Shown here piece after piece: positions 25,870 through 39,852 of a stretch of 64,000 bases of DNA. The position numbers were made by a program, and so were the translations under genes. Below the pieces are notes generated by a model. It saw only the letters and a program-made list of their open reading frames with translations, was not told where the DNA came from and did not search any database. This DNA is from Lamellibrachia columna. Taxonomy: Eukaryota > Annelida > Polychaeta > Sabellida > Siboglinidae. Location of the stretch: positions 18,367,916 to 18,431,915 of the forward strand of contig OY759274.1 of NCBI GenBank assembly GCA_963662155.1, in the 5' to 3' direction. Numbering within the stretch: the first letter of the stretch is position 1; each line of letters opens with the position of its first letter.

Positions 25870-26977
25870 GAATTGTGTTATAAACTATGTGATCCCTTTA
25901 AAAATATGGTTCGTAATTTGCGGAACATTATAGCAACATCACATTTTGATACGACACGTTTGTATAAATACACAGGGACCCGCCTTGTGGATTCCCACTT
26001 GACAAACGTCACACAGGAACTCAACATCACGCGACTACATTCCAATACTCTCAGACAGTCACAGTGGTAGGTGAAAGTAAGCAAACATTTGCAGGAATTG
26101 TGTAGAATATCATGTAATTAGATGAAGGTTGGTGCTTGTTGCTGAAGGAAACGAGCACACACCTGTTCACCATACTACAGTTAGGAATTCAAATTACACT
26201 AGAACTCCTGTCAGTGTGGTAAGAAATCAATTTCCTCCATCCTGTGCAGTTCTTGTATTGTTCCGTTTTAAGGCAGTGATAGCGATGGCGTCGTTGGCCG
26301 CGTGTCTGTACGTAGGCATACTCGGTGGTTCGGACGGAGAGAACCTCATCAGCAATGTTGAGCCCTAAACGCCTGCCTTCAACTGTTGGCAGTCTATCAA
26401 CATTGTTTTTGAACAGAGATATGACCATATTTGAGGATTACACAACACTTATGCCGTGCCCAGATTAAAATCTCTAGTGGCCGACTGTCAACGTATGCGG
26501 GTGCCAGGGACTGTAGGATCCCTTGCCCATGAAGACACAATGCAATTCTTTTGGCCTCCATTTGATGGGGAGCATGTTGTGTTTTGACTTTCTGGAGAGA
26601 AAAAATGGCACAAGTTGACGAATTTTTTCCAGCGAGTTGATGACATAATAAATATTAACATACTTGATTTTCGGAACGCGCGCGCGTGTGTGAGTGAGTG
26701 CGTGCGTGCGAGTGTGTGCGTGCGCGCGCGTGTGTTATTATACAGTGCAGTGCAGTGCAGAGCAGTGGTGAGTTATTATACAGTGCAGTGCAGAGCAGTG
26801 GAGTGTGTTTGTATGCAGTGCTGTGTGCGTGTGTTTGTGCGTGTGTGGAGTTGTTTGTGTTTATATACATCTGACTGTATATTTTGTATTAACATTGATG
26901 TCGATAGAAACTACTGGTAATACAAGGATGTATTTCCCAACCCAGCTATAATAGGCCTGATTATTTTTTTAAACGTC
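25870..26977. other. No gene recognised; GT-rich stretch
   Basis: 26680-26870 is GT/CG-rich with a duplicated TTATTATACAGTGCAGTGCA segment. The minus frame 26428-26189 (RLPTVEGRRLGLNIADEVLS) looks mildly coding-like but has no identifiable domain or splice sites. Confidence 0.4.
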
Positions 26978-29480
26978 AGGTGCTACGATGGTTGGGATGT
27001 GGTGGTTAGGGTACTACGATGGTTGGGTTGTGGTGCTTGGGGTACTGCGATGGTTGGACTGCGGTGGTGAGGGTACTCCGGTGGTTGGGCTGCGGTGGTG
27101 AGGGTACTACGATGGTTGGACTATGTTGGTGAGGGTACTACGATGGTTGGGCTGCGGTGGTAAGGGTACTACGATAATTGGGCTGCGGTGGTCAGGGTTA
27201 TACGATGGTTGGGCTCCACTGGTTAGGATACTACGATGGTTGGGCTGAGGTGGTCAGGGTATTACGATGGTTGGGCTCCACTGGTTAGGATACTACGATG
27301 GTTGGGCTGAGGTGGTCAGGGTATTACGATGGTTGGGCTGCAGTGGTGATGCCACTAGGATGGTTGGGCAGCGGTGGTGAGGGTACTACGATGGTTGGAC
27401 TGTGTTGGTGAGGGTACTACGATGGTTGGACTGCGGTGGACAGGGTATTACGATGGTTGGACTGTGTTGGTGAGGTTACTACGATGGTGGGACTGCGGTG
27501 GTCAGGGTACTACGATGGTTGGACTGTGTTGATGAGGGTACTACGATGGTTGGACTGCGGTGGTCAGGGTAATACGATGGTTGGGCTGCAGTGGTGATGC
27601 CACTAGGATGGTTGGGCAGCGGTGGTGAGGGTACTACGATGGTTGGACTGTGTTGGTGAGGGTACTACGATGGTTGGACTGCGGTGGACAGGGTATTACG
27701 ATGGTTGGACTGTGTTGGTGAGGGGGCAGCCGTGGCCTAGTGGTTAAGGTGTTGGACTCTAAATTCGAGGGTTGTGAGTTCAAGACCCACACTGGGCACG
27801 GTTCGTTTTCGAAGCTTAGGCAATTTCGTTTACCCTACTTTGCCTCAGTCTACTCAGCTGCAAATGAGTACAAACACTGTTTGGAAGGTACCTGCGATGG
27901 ACTAGTGTCCCGTCCAGGAGAGTCAGTATAACTGCACTCTAAGTTGCTTCGCACTACGGAAACCAGGTTTAAGCACTGGCCATATAAGCCTTCATGGCTT
28001 CCTAAGGCGTAATGCCTGGGGGATGACTTTACCTTTTTTTTTTACTGTGTTGGTGAGGTTACTACGATGGTGGGACTGCGGTGGTCAGGGTACTACGATG
28101 GTTGGACTGTGTTGATGAGGGTACTACGATGGTTGGACTGCGGTGGTCAGGGTACTACGATGGTTGGGCTCCAGTGGTTAGGATACTAAGATGGTTTGGC
28201 TGCGGTGGTCAGGGTACTACATTGGTTCGGATGTGGTGTTCAGGGTACTACGACGGTTGCCTGCGGTGGTCTGGATACTACGACGGTTGCCTGCGGTGGT
28301 CTTGATACTACGATGGTTGCACTGCGGTGGTGAGGGTACTACGATGGTTGTTGGGCTGCAGTGGTGATGGTATTATGATAGTTGGGCAGCGGTGGTCAGG
28401 GTACTATGATGGTTGGACTGGGGCGATCAGGGTACTACTATGGTTGGGCTGCGGTGGTGAGGGTACTACAGTTGTTGGGACTGTGTTTGTGAGGGTACTA
28501 CGATGGTTGGACTGCGGTTTCAGGATATTACGATGGTTGGGCTGCAGTGGTCAGGGTATTACGATGGTTGGACTGTATTGGCGAGGGTACTACGATGGTT
28601 TGACTGCGGCGGTCAGGGTACTACGATAGTTGGGCTGCAGTGGTGGTGGTACTATGATGGTTGGACTGCGGTGGTCAGGGTATTACGATGGTTGGACTGT
28701 GTTGGCGAGGGTACTACGATGGTTAGGCAGCGGTGGTCAGGTTACTACTATGGTCGGGCTGTGGTGGTGAGGATACTATGATTGTTGGACTGTGTTTGTG
28801 AGGGTACTACGATGGTTGGACTGCGGTTGTCAGGGTATTACGATGGCTGGGCTGCAGTGGTGATGGTACTACGATGGTTGGACTGCGGTGGTCAGGGTAT
28901 TACGACGGTTGGACTGTGTTGGTGAGGGTACTACGATGGTTTGACTGCGGTGGTCAGGGTACTACGATAGTTGGGCTGCAGTGGTGGTGGTACTACGATG
29001 GTTGGACTGCGGTGGTCAGGGTATTACGATGGTTGGACTGTGTTGATGAGGGTACTACGATGGTTGGACTGTGGTGTTCAGGGTAATACGATGGTTGGGC
29101 TCCAGTGGTTAGGATACTAAGATGGTTGGGCTGCGGTGGTCATGGTACTACAATGGTTGGGATGTGGTGTTCGGGGTACTACGACCGTTGCCTGCGGTGG
29201 TCTGAATATTACGATGGTTGCACTACGGTGGTGAGGGTACTACGATGGTTGGGCTGCCGTGGTGATGGCACTACGATGGTTGGGCAGCGGTGGTGAAGGT
29301 ACTACGATGGTTAGACTAGAGCGATCAGGGTACTATGATGGTTGCGCTGTGGTGGTGAGGGTACTACGATGACTGGACTGCAGTGGCGAGGGTCCGCAAG
29401 AGTGCTACCATGGGTGGACCGAGATGGCGAGAGTGCTACGTCGGTTGGTCTGAGGTGGCGTTGGTACTACTACGGTTGGG
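26978..29480. repeat. 31-bp minisatellite, roughly 70 units
   Basis: A long array of a 31-bp unit containing GGTACTACGATGGTTGGACT followed by GCGGTGGTCAG, with many variants and a few longer or shorter units. It is interrupted by a SINE at 27724-28043. Because 31 is not a multiple of 3, the three reading phases alternate, giving the spurious Trp/Tyr/Gly-rich open frames. Confidence 0.97.
27724..28043 (+). mobile_element. tRNA-derived SINE inserted in the minisatellite
   Basis: The head has an A box (GTGGCCTAGTGGTTAAGGTG) and B box (GTGAGTTCAAGACCC), followed by AGGCAATTTCGTTTACCC and AAATGAGTAC, which match the window's other SINE bodies. After that the tail is different (GGACTAGTGTCCCGTCCAGG ... 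CTTCATGGCTTCCTAAGGCG) and ends in a T run. It is flanked by a perfect 15-bp duplication ACTGTGTTGGTGAGG at 27709-27723 and 28044-28058. Although tRNA-like, it is a retroposon. Confidence 0.88.
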
Positions 29481-32400
29481 CTAAGCTTTACTGAGAGATG
29501 CATTGTCATTATTAAATGCACGCACGCTCTTAGGCGAGCACGCACATGTCTGAATGATCCACTCTCAGTTGCTAGACAATGTCAAGTTGTCCAGTAAGAG
29601 AACTTGACGCAAGGTCCGCATACCCGAAGAAACACGTGCAATCAACTTTAATCCTCTGTCGGATTACGCAGTAAAGCTTGGGCACACAAAGACCTTGGTC
29701 CAAGCTACTCCACCCTTCCAACTCCCAACGAAAGGATTTTGGATGACTTACTGGCTATCTGTTGTAATCGTCACACCTCCGCACGTCGCTGAAGGTAGTT
29801 CGTCGCTGTCTTTATCACTTTTGTTTTCTGCTGCAGTACTTTGTGTATTTTGGATTCATTCTCTACAAGGGGAATTGCCTCGTCTGCTGTCGGTTTCTCC
29901 TTTTTTGTTCCACCTGAAACCGAGAAGACGAAGTGACATTTCTTATCGACAGGGTCATGGCGCACAGGTTCTCTCCGCCTCTACGCATCTCAGTGTCTCC
30001 CTCTCTGCCATTCCCTCCCTCCCTCCCTCCCTCCCTCCCTCCCTCCCTCCCTCCCTCCCTCCCTCCCTCCCTCTCTCCTCCCATGTCTCTTCTACCCTAT
30101 TCCCACAGCGCAAACAAAACGCGATCAACTTTCATGCTGACTTGATGGGACGTAAAGAAGTATCCCAGGGTAAACGTTCAAATAGTTGTGATATGTAGAC
30201 TAGCCTTATTTACTGCGTTCTTGCACGAACGTGCGTGTGTTTGCGTGCGTGCGTGTGTGCCTGTGTGCGCATAGGGTGTAGGCATAGCTATACCAGTGAC
30301 ATACCTCGCATGTATTCTTGCAAGTAGCCTCGCTTGTAGAGGAAAGAGATATAGGTATACGTGTGTGTGGACTTGTAAGAGGGGATGTCTTTGGTGAATG
30401 ATGAGCATCGTTGGACCTTTTTTGGAGGTAAGGATAAAATGATACGCTTCACTGACCTCGCCAGCTGTCCTATATTATGTGTTCGTGTTTGCAAAAGGAC
30501 GGGGCATTACGAAAAAAAGGAAATATATGACATCAGCATTGAAAAAAGGTGATACTATTTGTATTTTCGTACTATGTTTTAACCACCAGAATACCAAGAA
30601 CCCCCTGCAACAGCCTTGCACGTGGTGACACGCATATAATTGTCAGCATATCAATTCAGTTACTCTGCGACCCCACGGTCGGGTTGTCTGTTTAAATGTT
30701 TTTCGAAATTCGTCCGCTATTACCCTTTCTACGAACAATCGAATTACCCTTTGTATTCATTGCATACCGCTGCCGACCACGCTACCCGAAAAATTACGTA
30801 CAATAGTTCACAACGTCATGCGTCTTTTCTTTGATTATCCAAAGTTACGTCATACAAGGCAAGGCGTCGCTACACGTTACTATAACTGTCAGTTTTACGT
30901 CGTAAATTCAGGAAGCCATCATAATATTGACTGGCAACACCATGTAACAAGGCATTGATGGATATTTATGCTATAAAGTTGTGCATCCCGTCCGGAGGTT
31001 GGGCATTTTTGCTAGTTTCAATAATGTTGAATGCCAGGTACGTTTCCCAAGTGGGACGTCTTAGGCCATACCAAGATAACACGGACAGCATTGCAACATC
31101 ACACAGCATAATTATGTGACCAAGAAATAATTAAGAAAATAATTTGAACAGTTTTGTAATTAAATATGTCAGAATGTTTTATCGTATATAAAGACGCATG
31201 TCGACAAATTGGGCCAACCAATTTCCACAGACCACCCTGAGGATTCTCAGCGAGTCTAAATAGTTGCTCCACCTAGCGGATCTAACGGAGACAATGCGAC
31301 TACAATACTGATATGATATAGATACCATTGCAGTTTACCCTAAAGTCTTACGAATTTTCTTGAAGTTTATGCTCTTACGTGCTTAGGAGACATTCCTTAT
31401 GGGATACTGCACGCTTTTGTCAAATTATTCGAATACCAAATAACCGTTTAGAATACGTTCGAAGAACGACTGTCATGAATAGTTTAGCTGTACGCAGATA
31501 GCAGCGGCAAAGTAAATGTGAGAATGCGCATTAAACCAGGTAACGCAGATCAGCATACAGGTTCGTTTGTAGTCTTACGGATTTATGTTACCAGTCACGC
31601 AGTGTGCACTTCTCAGGATTGGCACGTAAGTGGGGAGCAGTGGTCTAATTTTTAGAGCACCCGCCTGTCCAGAATTACCAGAAAAGGTAGCAATGCTCAA
31701 TTGCACATGCTGACTCTAGCGACTAATGGAATTTGTATCACGCGCCCATGGCAAAATGCCCAGGCAGGCGGAGGAGTGCCACTACGTCATTTGCTGAAAT
31801 CTTGCGAGTTGAAACATATTCTAAGGCAGTTCCTGTAAAAATTCTAGCTAAATCTGTAAAAAAAATTCTACTTTCATGTTATAAATGAAAATTCACGGCC
31901 TTTTCACGTGAATTACAAGGAAAATAAAACCTAATTGCTAAATGTAAGTGAAATGAAGAGCTGTTAGCTCAAAAACCGAAGCACACAGATTCGTTGCCAT
32001 CATCTACGATAGATGGCAGCACTATACGGTACTAATATAATGCAGTTTCATGGACTTCGGAGACACATTTTTCGTGTACACGGTGGGCTCAAACTTTGAT
32101 CAAATAGGCACCATGACTGTTAGGCCAGTTTTATTTCACTATGACTGCCAAATCAGGTAAATGGTTTGGGAGGAGAAATTTAATAAATAACCCTTAAACG
32201 CCACAATCATTTTATTCTATATTAAATGTATTCCTGATATTTATAATAGAAAATTAAAATTCTATTTTAGAAACAGCCCCCCCCCCCACCCCCAAAGTGG
32301 TTGCTTGTTCGCCAAGCTCAGGGAAATACTAATATATTATTATGTTATACATTAGTAAAATTGTTTTTCCAAGCACTTCTCTCACAAATGCCTTCCATTA

Positions 32401-33215
32401 TTCAAAATATTGTTTTAATAACAGCTTTTTAATCCATTAAGGACTGAGGGTGTTTAGTGAGAGAAAAATCATCAAAATCGTACTAAAATAAATTCATTCA
32501 TAACATTGCTCGACAGGAATTTTATTTTAAAAGTGACTGGTAGTGCTCAACAATTTTACCTACTCAACTTCAAATTAACAAGTAAGACGTTTTAATTTAA
32601 ATGTCTTATATACGTGGCTAGTTATTCTACGTAGCATCAGCAATAATAATAATCTTACACCACAACTCACAACCCGTACTCACCTGTAATGACGTTAGGA
32701 GAAACGTCTGGAAAAAATGTATGGTCCCCAAGATGACCGCAAGACGGGCGAACGCCCCGGCAGAAGCTGGTATGTCGTTACCAACTATCAAAAATGCCGG
32801 GGCAGAGAATCACTGTGTGGTTCTTTTTGATCAAATTTAATTACATATATTGCATGGTTATAGTATGAATCGACTGACGGGGCACGCACGTTGCCTTCGG
32901 GTGAGATCAAATACATTTGAACGCCATCTGACCTGTGATTGTCAAAACATTCATCGCTCCCGTACAACCATTAGTTCCTTTTCCCTTATTGAACATATTC
33001 TGTTATCGGCAGCATAGCATACATGCATTCGGAAAGATGTTCCTTTGTTGGCTAACAAAACGCTGCAGTAAATTTGCACAAAGTATCCTCTGCGCACTGG
33101 ATAATTCGTTCGGTCGCCATAATTAACCAACAGTGTCTCCCTCTGTCGTATAACTTAGTAAGGTTTTTATCCAATAGATGGCAGCAGGAGCCAAAATCAG
33201 ATTTCCTAGCTCTTC
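29481..33215. other. No gene recognised; (CCCT)n at 30006-30072
   Basis: Contains a (CCCT)n microsatellite at 30006-30072. A minus-strand frame at 29965-29771 (KCHFVFSVSGGTKKEKPTAD) looks coding-like but is unidentified. A weak tRNA/SINE-like segment lies near 31631-31760. The remainder is AT-rich with no supportable gene. Confidence 0.4.
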
Positions 33216-35028
33216 TTAAAGGGGGGGTGAAGCACTCGAACAACCATAGCCCAAACATAATAACATACCATTTACAGTATATATCACCCTTATATGATGG
33301 GCGCAACGCCACAGTAATTTTGTAATATCCTTTTTAACTTTGCCATTATCTTCGCTGGGCGGCGCCATATTGCTCTGCGGGGGGCTCGGCGGCAGAGTGG
33401 TTTGAGTACGAGCTCCTGACACCGCGTTCACACAGTAAAAACCTCTCGGAAAAACGGCCGAAACGCATGGAAAATCGAATAAAAAGAAAATTGGTGTGCA
33501 CTGGATGGCTCCTGGATATATCAACTAGTACTACAAATGCAAGGAAAAAACTTTTTATCGACTTCCGAGGAAGAATTTGCAGCGGAAAAGGTGGTTGCAA
33601 ATGCGGAAATTGCCGTGTCCGCCAGCCGCAGGCTCTGCAAGTGACCACTTTTCCGATGCAGATTACAAGACAAAAGACTGTGATAAGCATGGACAGACGG
33701 TGAGCATCAAGATGTCATTCTTGGTCAAAGACACCGTTCCATCTTAGATCTTTTTTTTCGCATATGACCATGCATCTACAGACTATTCTGCGACAAGGAA
33801 ACGTCAGATATCAGAGGGCAGAGCGATGCGTAGGAAGCGACGAGCCGAAACCAGGTTAGTAAATTGGATTGCCGTTACCATTGTGACTTATCACTACGAT
33901 TACAATATAGTTCCACCACAATAAGCACAGCTGTGCTTCAACGTCAGCATATATATGACCCACAGTAAATCGAAATGTATGAATACAATAAAGTGCGAGT
34001 AAGTGTTAATAGTTTGATATAATTACGAGTGTTTTCCAATCCGCCGATTTATTTTCGACGTGATCAGACGTACCGTCAATACGTGGCCGTACTCAAAACA
34101 ATAACAATAACTCAGTAAGTGCTACAGGATATACTGCAACATTATAACATGGGCTATGGCGTATGTACTAGGCAAAATTATTCAAGTAAATAATTTGATA
34201 TTATTTATTGACAGTCATAATAAGTCTCATACTCCTGTGTTCTAAATGCCTAGAGAGCAAGCAGCAATCGTAAGGCTAAGCCTGGGGGGGGTTAGATGCA
34301 TGGTAGAAACACGACCAAAGGCAAAAGACAGTATAGACTATAGTATAGTGCAACAGAAACCTACTGTTGCTGTTTACATTTCAAATTCTTTATGGAAATA
34401 TTTAAAATATACAAATACTTTCATTGTGATTAAGTGCAAATGCAGTTTCAAAAACTTTTTTAAAGTATTTAAATATTTAAGTAAAATGCATTTCACCCAT
34501 GCAATGTCTAGCTAGAAAGGAAACTAACTAAGGCATCGTCATCTACCCAGTTGAACACTGTCAGACTACATGTCTGCTTTCTATAATGACACTTTACAAT
34601 TTCTGCCTGAATTCTTGTGACTTGACAATAAGGCAAAATTATATAAAATTAATTTGCTTTATTGATCAGATTAAACCCCACATGTAATAACCGGAAGTTC
34701 ATATAGATGTATTAATTACATTTTATTCTAAGTTGACTGATAACACTGTAATGAATATCGTGGGGGGAGGGGGCAACTGTCGGCAACCCACAATAGTATT
34801 AGTACAAGCTATACATATGAAGGAAGTATATCAGGCATGGGGTCAATTCTGTTTTGTCAATTCCAAAAAATCAGTTCTAATTCCACCTTGCAAAAAATCA
34901 ATTCCAACTGTTAAAATCCTAGGCTAAAGAAAAATTCAAATCCAATTCGTTTTAACACAGTTTTATTTGTCACGTGTGCACAATCATATTTAATTAGATA
35001 TGATTAAAAAATTATTGTTCGTTAAATG

Positions 35029-35185
<157 letters not shown>

Positions 35186-35344
35186 GGTTTGCCATAAAAA
35201 ACTTTAAAATGGCATCCAGCCATTTCATATGTACTTTCTGCTGCGGCACCTCTCCTGGATTTTTGCTAACAAAACCAGACATTTTGGACAGCCCTGGACA
35301 GTTGGGTCATTAATCCGAGTTTTGAGCAGTTTCCCCTGTTTATA

Positions 35345-36355
35345 TCGGGTCCAGGTCATTTGCCCCCCTCCCGGACATTTGCCCCTTTGTCACTTGCCCC
35401 CCAGACATTAGCCCCTTGCCTTATTCAAAATCTGGACATTTGCCCCCTGTCCGTAGCTTCTGGATTATTTGTAAGTTTTTTTTAAGAAATGTTTTTTTAA
35501 CTTATTTTTTTTATTTCTGAACATGAATTCAAGATATATATATTACCCTAATTGCAATTAATGTTCTTTGTGCCAGATCAGCCAAGTAAATTACTTTATG
35601 TAGTTGGAGATGATCCTGTAATCAAAGGATTATCTTAATTGCAATTGTGGAAGAAGCCAATGAGATTAGGACCTGGACATGTTAGGACAATTGAAGATAT
35701 TTGAAAGAAGCCATCTCAACAAGGTTTCTTTTGAATTGCATTTACCATGGAGAGTTGGAGTGACTCCATTTTCCTATAAAACTGGATGCACAAGCCAGAG
35801 TTGTCAGAATTCACTTAAAACTTCACCATGGAAATTACTACTAGCATCTGAGGAGGTCAGAAGCTATGTTTTGAGTGTCATTCCTACACCAAGAAGGGGG
35901 ACCAACAAGATTACTCTTCAATGGGAGTGAAGCCAGCATCGATCCTGATCATGCACGGGTGCTGTGGTCACTGATCTGATCTCCAGATCCAGAATGTGAT
36001 CAACAAGACTGCCTGCAACCATGATGGTGACACGGCACAGATAGAAGCTGCCAAGGTCCATGAGGAAATGAAAACTAAGGCAGCTAATACCAGGGGCACT
36101 CCAAACCACTGTTTGTGGAAGCATCACCCCAAGAACCCATCTTCCACCACTGATCTGACTATCAATGATACCTGGAAGACAACTGGTGACAAGATCATCT
36201 CATACACACTCCAGGGGATAGGCAATTGCATTAGGCTAAAGTGACTTCGACTTGTCATTGAATGTTATGTTATTGTAGTAATAATGATAAAACTGCAAAC
36301 TGATTTTCACTTGTCTACTATCATAGAAATAAGGGGCAGATGTCTGGGGGGGAGC
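35345..36355 (+). mobile_element. Fragment of a FLYWCH-type (MULE-like) transposon
   Basis: At 35980-36125 the plus strand reads HDGDTAQIEAAKVHEEMKTK then AANTRGTPN, resembling the end of a FLYWCH zinc finger (H-x-H/D ... EAAKV ... MK-x-KA-x-TR-x-TP) found in Mutator-like transposases. On the left, GGACATTTGCCCC-like motifs are repeated about five times (35350-35450). An inverted related motif, GGGGCAGATGTCTGGGGGG, lies at 36331-36350, suggesting terminal inverted repeats. The protein is truncated, with stops before and after. Confidence 0.5.
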
Positions 36356-38284
36356 AAATATACTAGGAGGCAGATTTATATCGCTATCAGTTGTGGTATC
36401 ATTGATATTTCATCAAATTTACTGGAAAGTTTGAGTCTTCAACATCTTAATCTCCAACATGTATTCTCCATGGGGACATTTTTAATTACTACAAAGGGCA
36501 AACCCTACAGCCACATGTAACAGCATTGTACAGGTGACCAGTGACATGTATAGTATGGGAAACTTGTGTGCTGAACATTAGGCTTGGATAAACAAGGGGC
36601 TGCATTCAAGTGGGGCAGGCTTCCTCTCTCACACAAAGGGAATGAGCAGGCAGCTGGCCTTAATTGGCAATCTCTGTAAATAAACATTGTACACTGAGAA
36701 AGAAAATGAGGCCTGAATGGTCTGATTTTGGTTTTACTGTCTGTTACAGTAACTTAGTATTTCTTTTTGATGCAAATGCTTGATTATATTGTTCTTGGTC
36801 ACAATGTTTCAATACCAGAGTAGACAGTGTCTATGCTGTAATGTTGACAACTTCCTGGCTGTTACCAGATTCAGGGTGACATGCTAATAGCAGACAAATA
36901 TAATTTTTTAAAAGTAATATAAGTAAATATAAGGGTAAATATTAACAGTATCAAGTCAATAATTCCAACAAAATCAATGCCAATTCCCCAAAAATTAATT
37001 TTGGAAACAAAAAAATTCCAATAATTTTTTTTTTTGAAGTCAATTCCAATTCCGGAACTGGAATTGAGGGTCAGTTCCTATTCCGGAATGGAATTGACCA
37101 CATGCCTGAAGTATATTCATGACAATATCTTGTCTCTGTGTACTACAGCAACAGTCATGAACAGTATAATTGAATTGAAACAAGCTTATGTCTGTGGGGC
37201 TTTTGTCGGAAGGGGCTTTTGTCCATGCACCATACTATCTAGCAGATGCTTTCAGTATAATACCTAATAATTATATATATATATTTACATATACATATAT
37301 ATATATATACAGCATTTATAAGGTAAAGATGTCACAAGCATAGATCTGCATTTGGTCCAATAACAATATTCATGCATTATGTTATCTAAATCGAGTGTCA
37401 GATATAAAATAAGGAACCCCATAGAAAGTGTACCTATGGGTCCATATTTTGTTATGGAATTTGGACCCCTTATAGAATTTTGACCTCCCTGGCCCATTGA
37501 AAACAGTGCAATGTTGATTAGATAATATAATGCACTTTGGAGCTAGGATGCTACAATTTTGGTTACATGCGTTTGATTATGTTACCAGTGGCATTCGTCA
37601 AACTGACCAAACAGATTCATTAAAAACATTAAGAGATCAGTGATCATTGGTTGAATTAACATGGCTCCATAGGGAAAATGCTTTTCCCTGTGGTTGATTA
37701 CTTTATACATTCTATATGACACTGGCACTCTTATATTCTAAAAATAATATATACAAGAGAAAGTTTCTCACATTGTGATTCATTTTTATTATGCAAAAGA
37801 TGAATTTTGTAAAAAATTTCAAGTCACTGTATGTGTAATCTTTTCAGATGAAGGATTCACCATTGGTTCGTACAAGTACAGGTACTAGTTTTGAAGCATC
37901 CAGCGCTACGGGTGATGATGATGATTGTGCTTGACCATTACGGATGTCACCTTTAGTGCCATCACTGCTACTACTGCTGTGGCACCACATACAACTGATG
38001 CTGAAATGCAAATCGATCCGGTAACGATATTTCAAGTGCGACACTTCGCGAATGCTGCTGTAGTCACGGATGACATTATTGCACCAATGAACGTTGATCA
38101 TGACTACTCCTATGTGAAGCTTCCATCAGATTCAGTGAGAATAAAGACATTGGTGCAGATGATGCACACTATGTGATAACAGCGACATAACCGAGGGTGA
38201 CTCAAGCAGCTCCGACACCTATGAGAAAGAGAAGAAGTTTGTCATTCGTGAGAAAAACTTATGTCACTTTTCTGCACCAGTCAG

Positions 38285-38712
38285 AATAAGTAGTGTATTG
38301 GTGTATATTTAGTGCCAGTAGTGTATTGGAACAAATGGTTGGTGTGCAAGTACTATCAGTCAGAACAAGTAGTGTATTGATATATATGATTGGTGTACAT
38401 TTACTGTCAGTACAAGTAGTGTATTTGGTAGAGAATGAGATGCTTGGTTTACATTTGCTGTCGGTAGGAACAAGTAGTAGATTCAGTCAGAACAAGTAGT
38501 ATATTGGATACACATGATTGGTGTACATTTACTGTCAGAAGAAGTAGTGAAATGGTGCAGATTCCAGAATGAGATCATTGGTGTACATTTACTGTTGGTA
38601 GTAACAAGTAGTGTATTGGTATGCATGATTGGTGTACGTTTACTGTCAGTCAGAACAAATAATATTGTTACACATGATTGGTGTACATTTACTGTCCAAT
38701 CAAAACAAGTAG
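38285..38712. repeat. Degenerate minisatellite of about 50-60 bp units
   Basis: About seven units sharing GATTGGTGTACATTTACTGTC and AACAAGTAGTGTATTGG with variable spacing. It lies after a Ser/Asp/Glu-rich open stretch at about 38170-38260 that may be a transposon gene relic. Confidence 0.8.
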
Positions 38713-39852
38713 TCTATTGCCATTGGTACAGATGATGATGGTGAAACAGTTAAAATGCCTTGGCTTTATAAAGATTAATTATTTCCTAAGCTAAACTACC
38801 AGTGTATTTGATATGTTGTGGCATAATAATTATGTGTGTAGCTGTGATATCCATGTTCCAGGTTGTATTTCCCGGTGGTAGAAGTCACTGTTTTTAGTCA
38901 ATGTTTAGTCTTGGTTTCAGTCGTTCTAGTTAGCCTTATTTCTTTGGTAATTGTTTTTCAATGTGAATAAACTGTTGATATATTTTATGTTGGTCTCAAT
39001 ATAAATGAAATTGTGTGTAGTGACATGCAAGGTAACATTTTGTTGACAGAAGTGGGATATGGATAAGAAGGCATTCACATTATTCAGTTATTAATATTTT
39101 AGTGGGAATTGTTGTAGTTTTCCAGGTTGTTTTTCGACCTGCTGCATACTGTGGGTGCCTCACAATTTGTCTATATCAGACTATCAGTACACTCACCTGT
39201 GTCAGGTCAATCTCCATAGCTAAACTTTCCATCAATTCAATTCGGTTCAGAATAGACATCACAGATCCTTCCCACATCGCAGGATGGGATTACTTGTCTT
39301 GCCTTTCCTGAGCCTGAAATATAATTTGTCAGGGTTAGTTGATAGCACTAATTCCATAATTACCATAATAGTTGCAAAACTGTGAACATTACATATACTG
39401 TCAGTAGTTAATTATTGTTATTTAAATGATTACATTGCACCAAACAACAAGGTGTTGTGGTGTGCTACAGAGAGGGGTGATTACAAGTACGAATATTAAT
39501 GTAATCATGATTACAGTAATTATTGCAATCACAATTACTAATGTAGTCATGATTACAATCATTATTACAATCACGATTACGGTAACATTTAAGAATATAT
39601 ATATATTCACATAATGAATTAAATAAACCCTCATGTTATTATTGTCATCAATGTTATTCAACACAAAATCAAACACAATATTAAAATACAGTCACGGTAC
39701 ACTTCATTAGATTAGATACAAAATAAAGAGAAAAGCCTGCTTGCATTGCCATTGTAGTTCGGACCTCGCCCTCGGGCTAGGTAAAAGAAATATGCAGAAA
39801 AAATATGATTATTAAAATGGCAATGATTCGATAACAATTGAATTACTGACCT

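Noticed and set aside
27724..27800. tRNA gene (A and B boxes)
   Set aside because: The tRNA-like head belongs to a SINE with a long non-tRNA body and target-site duplication.
27740..29296. Trp/Tyr/Gly-rich repeat ORFs
   Set aside because: Products of the 31-bp minisatellite whose frames alternate; the first part (27740-27931) is SINE sequence.
33467..33703. Zinc-binding-like frame (GGCKCGNCRV) at 33590
   Set aside because: Only one short cysteine cluster, with open stretches switching frame. It might be transposon-derived, but too little remains to call.
39203..39322. Exon-like segment (TTTCAG ... CAG|GTGAGT, minus strand; MSILNRIELMESLAMEIDLT)
   Set aside because: Good splice-site look, but the open frame has a stop upstream within the exon and no identifiable partner exons.
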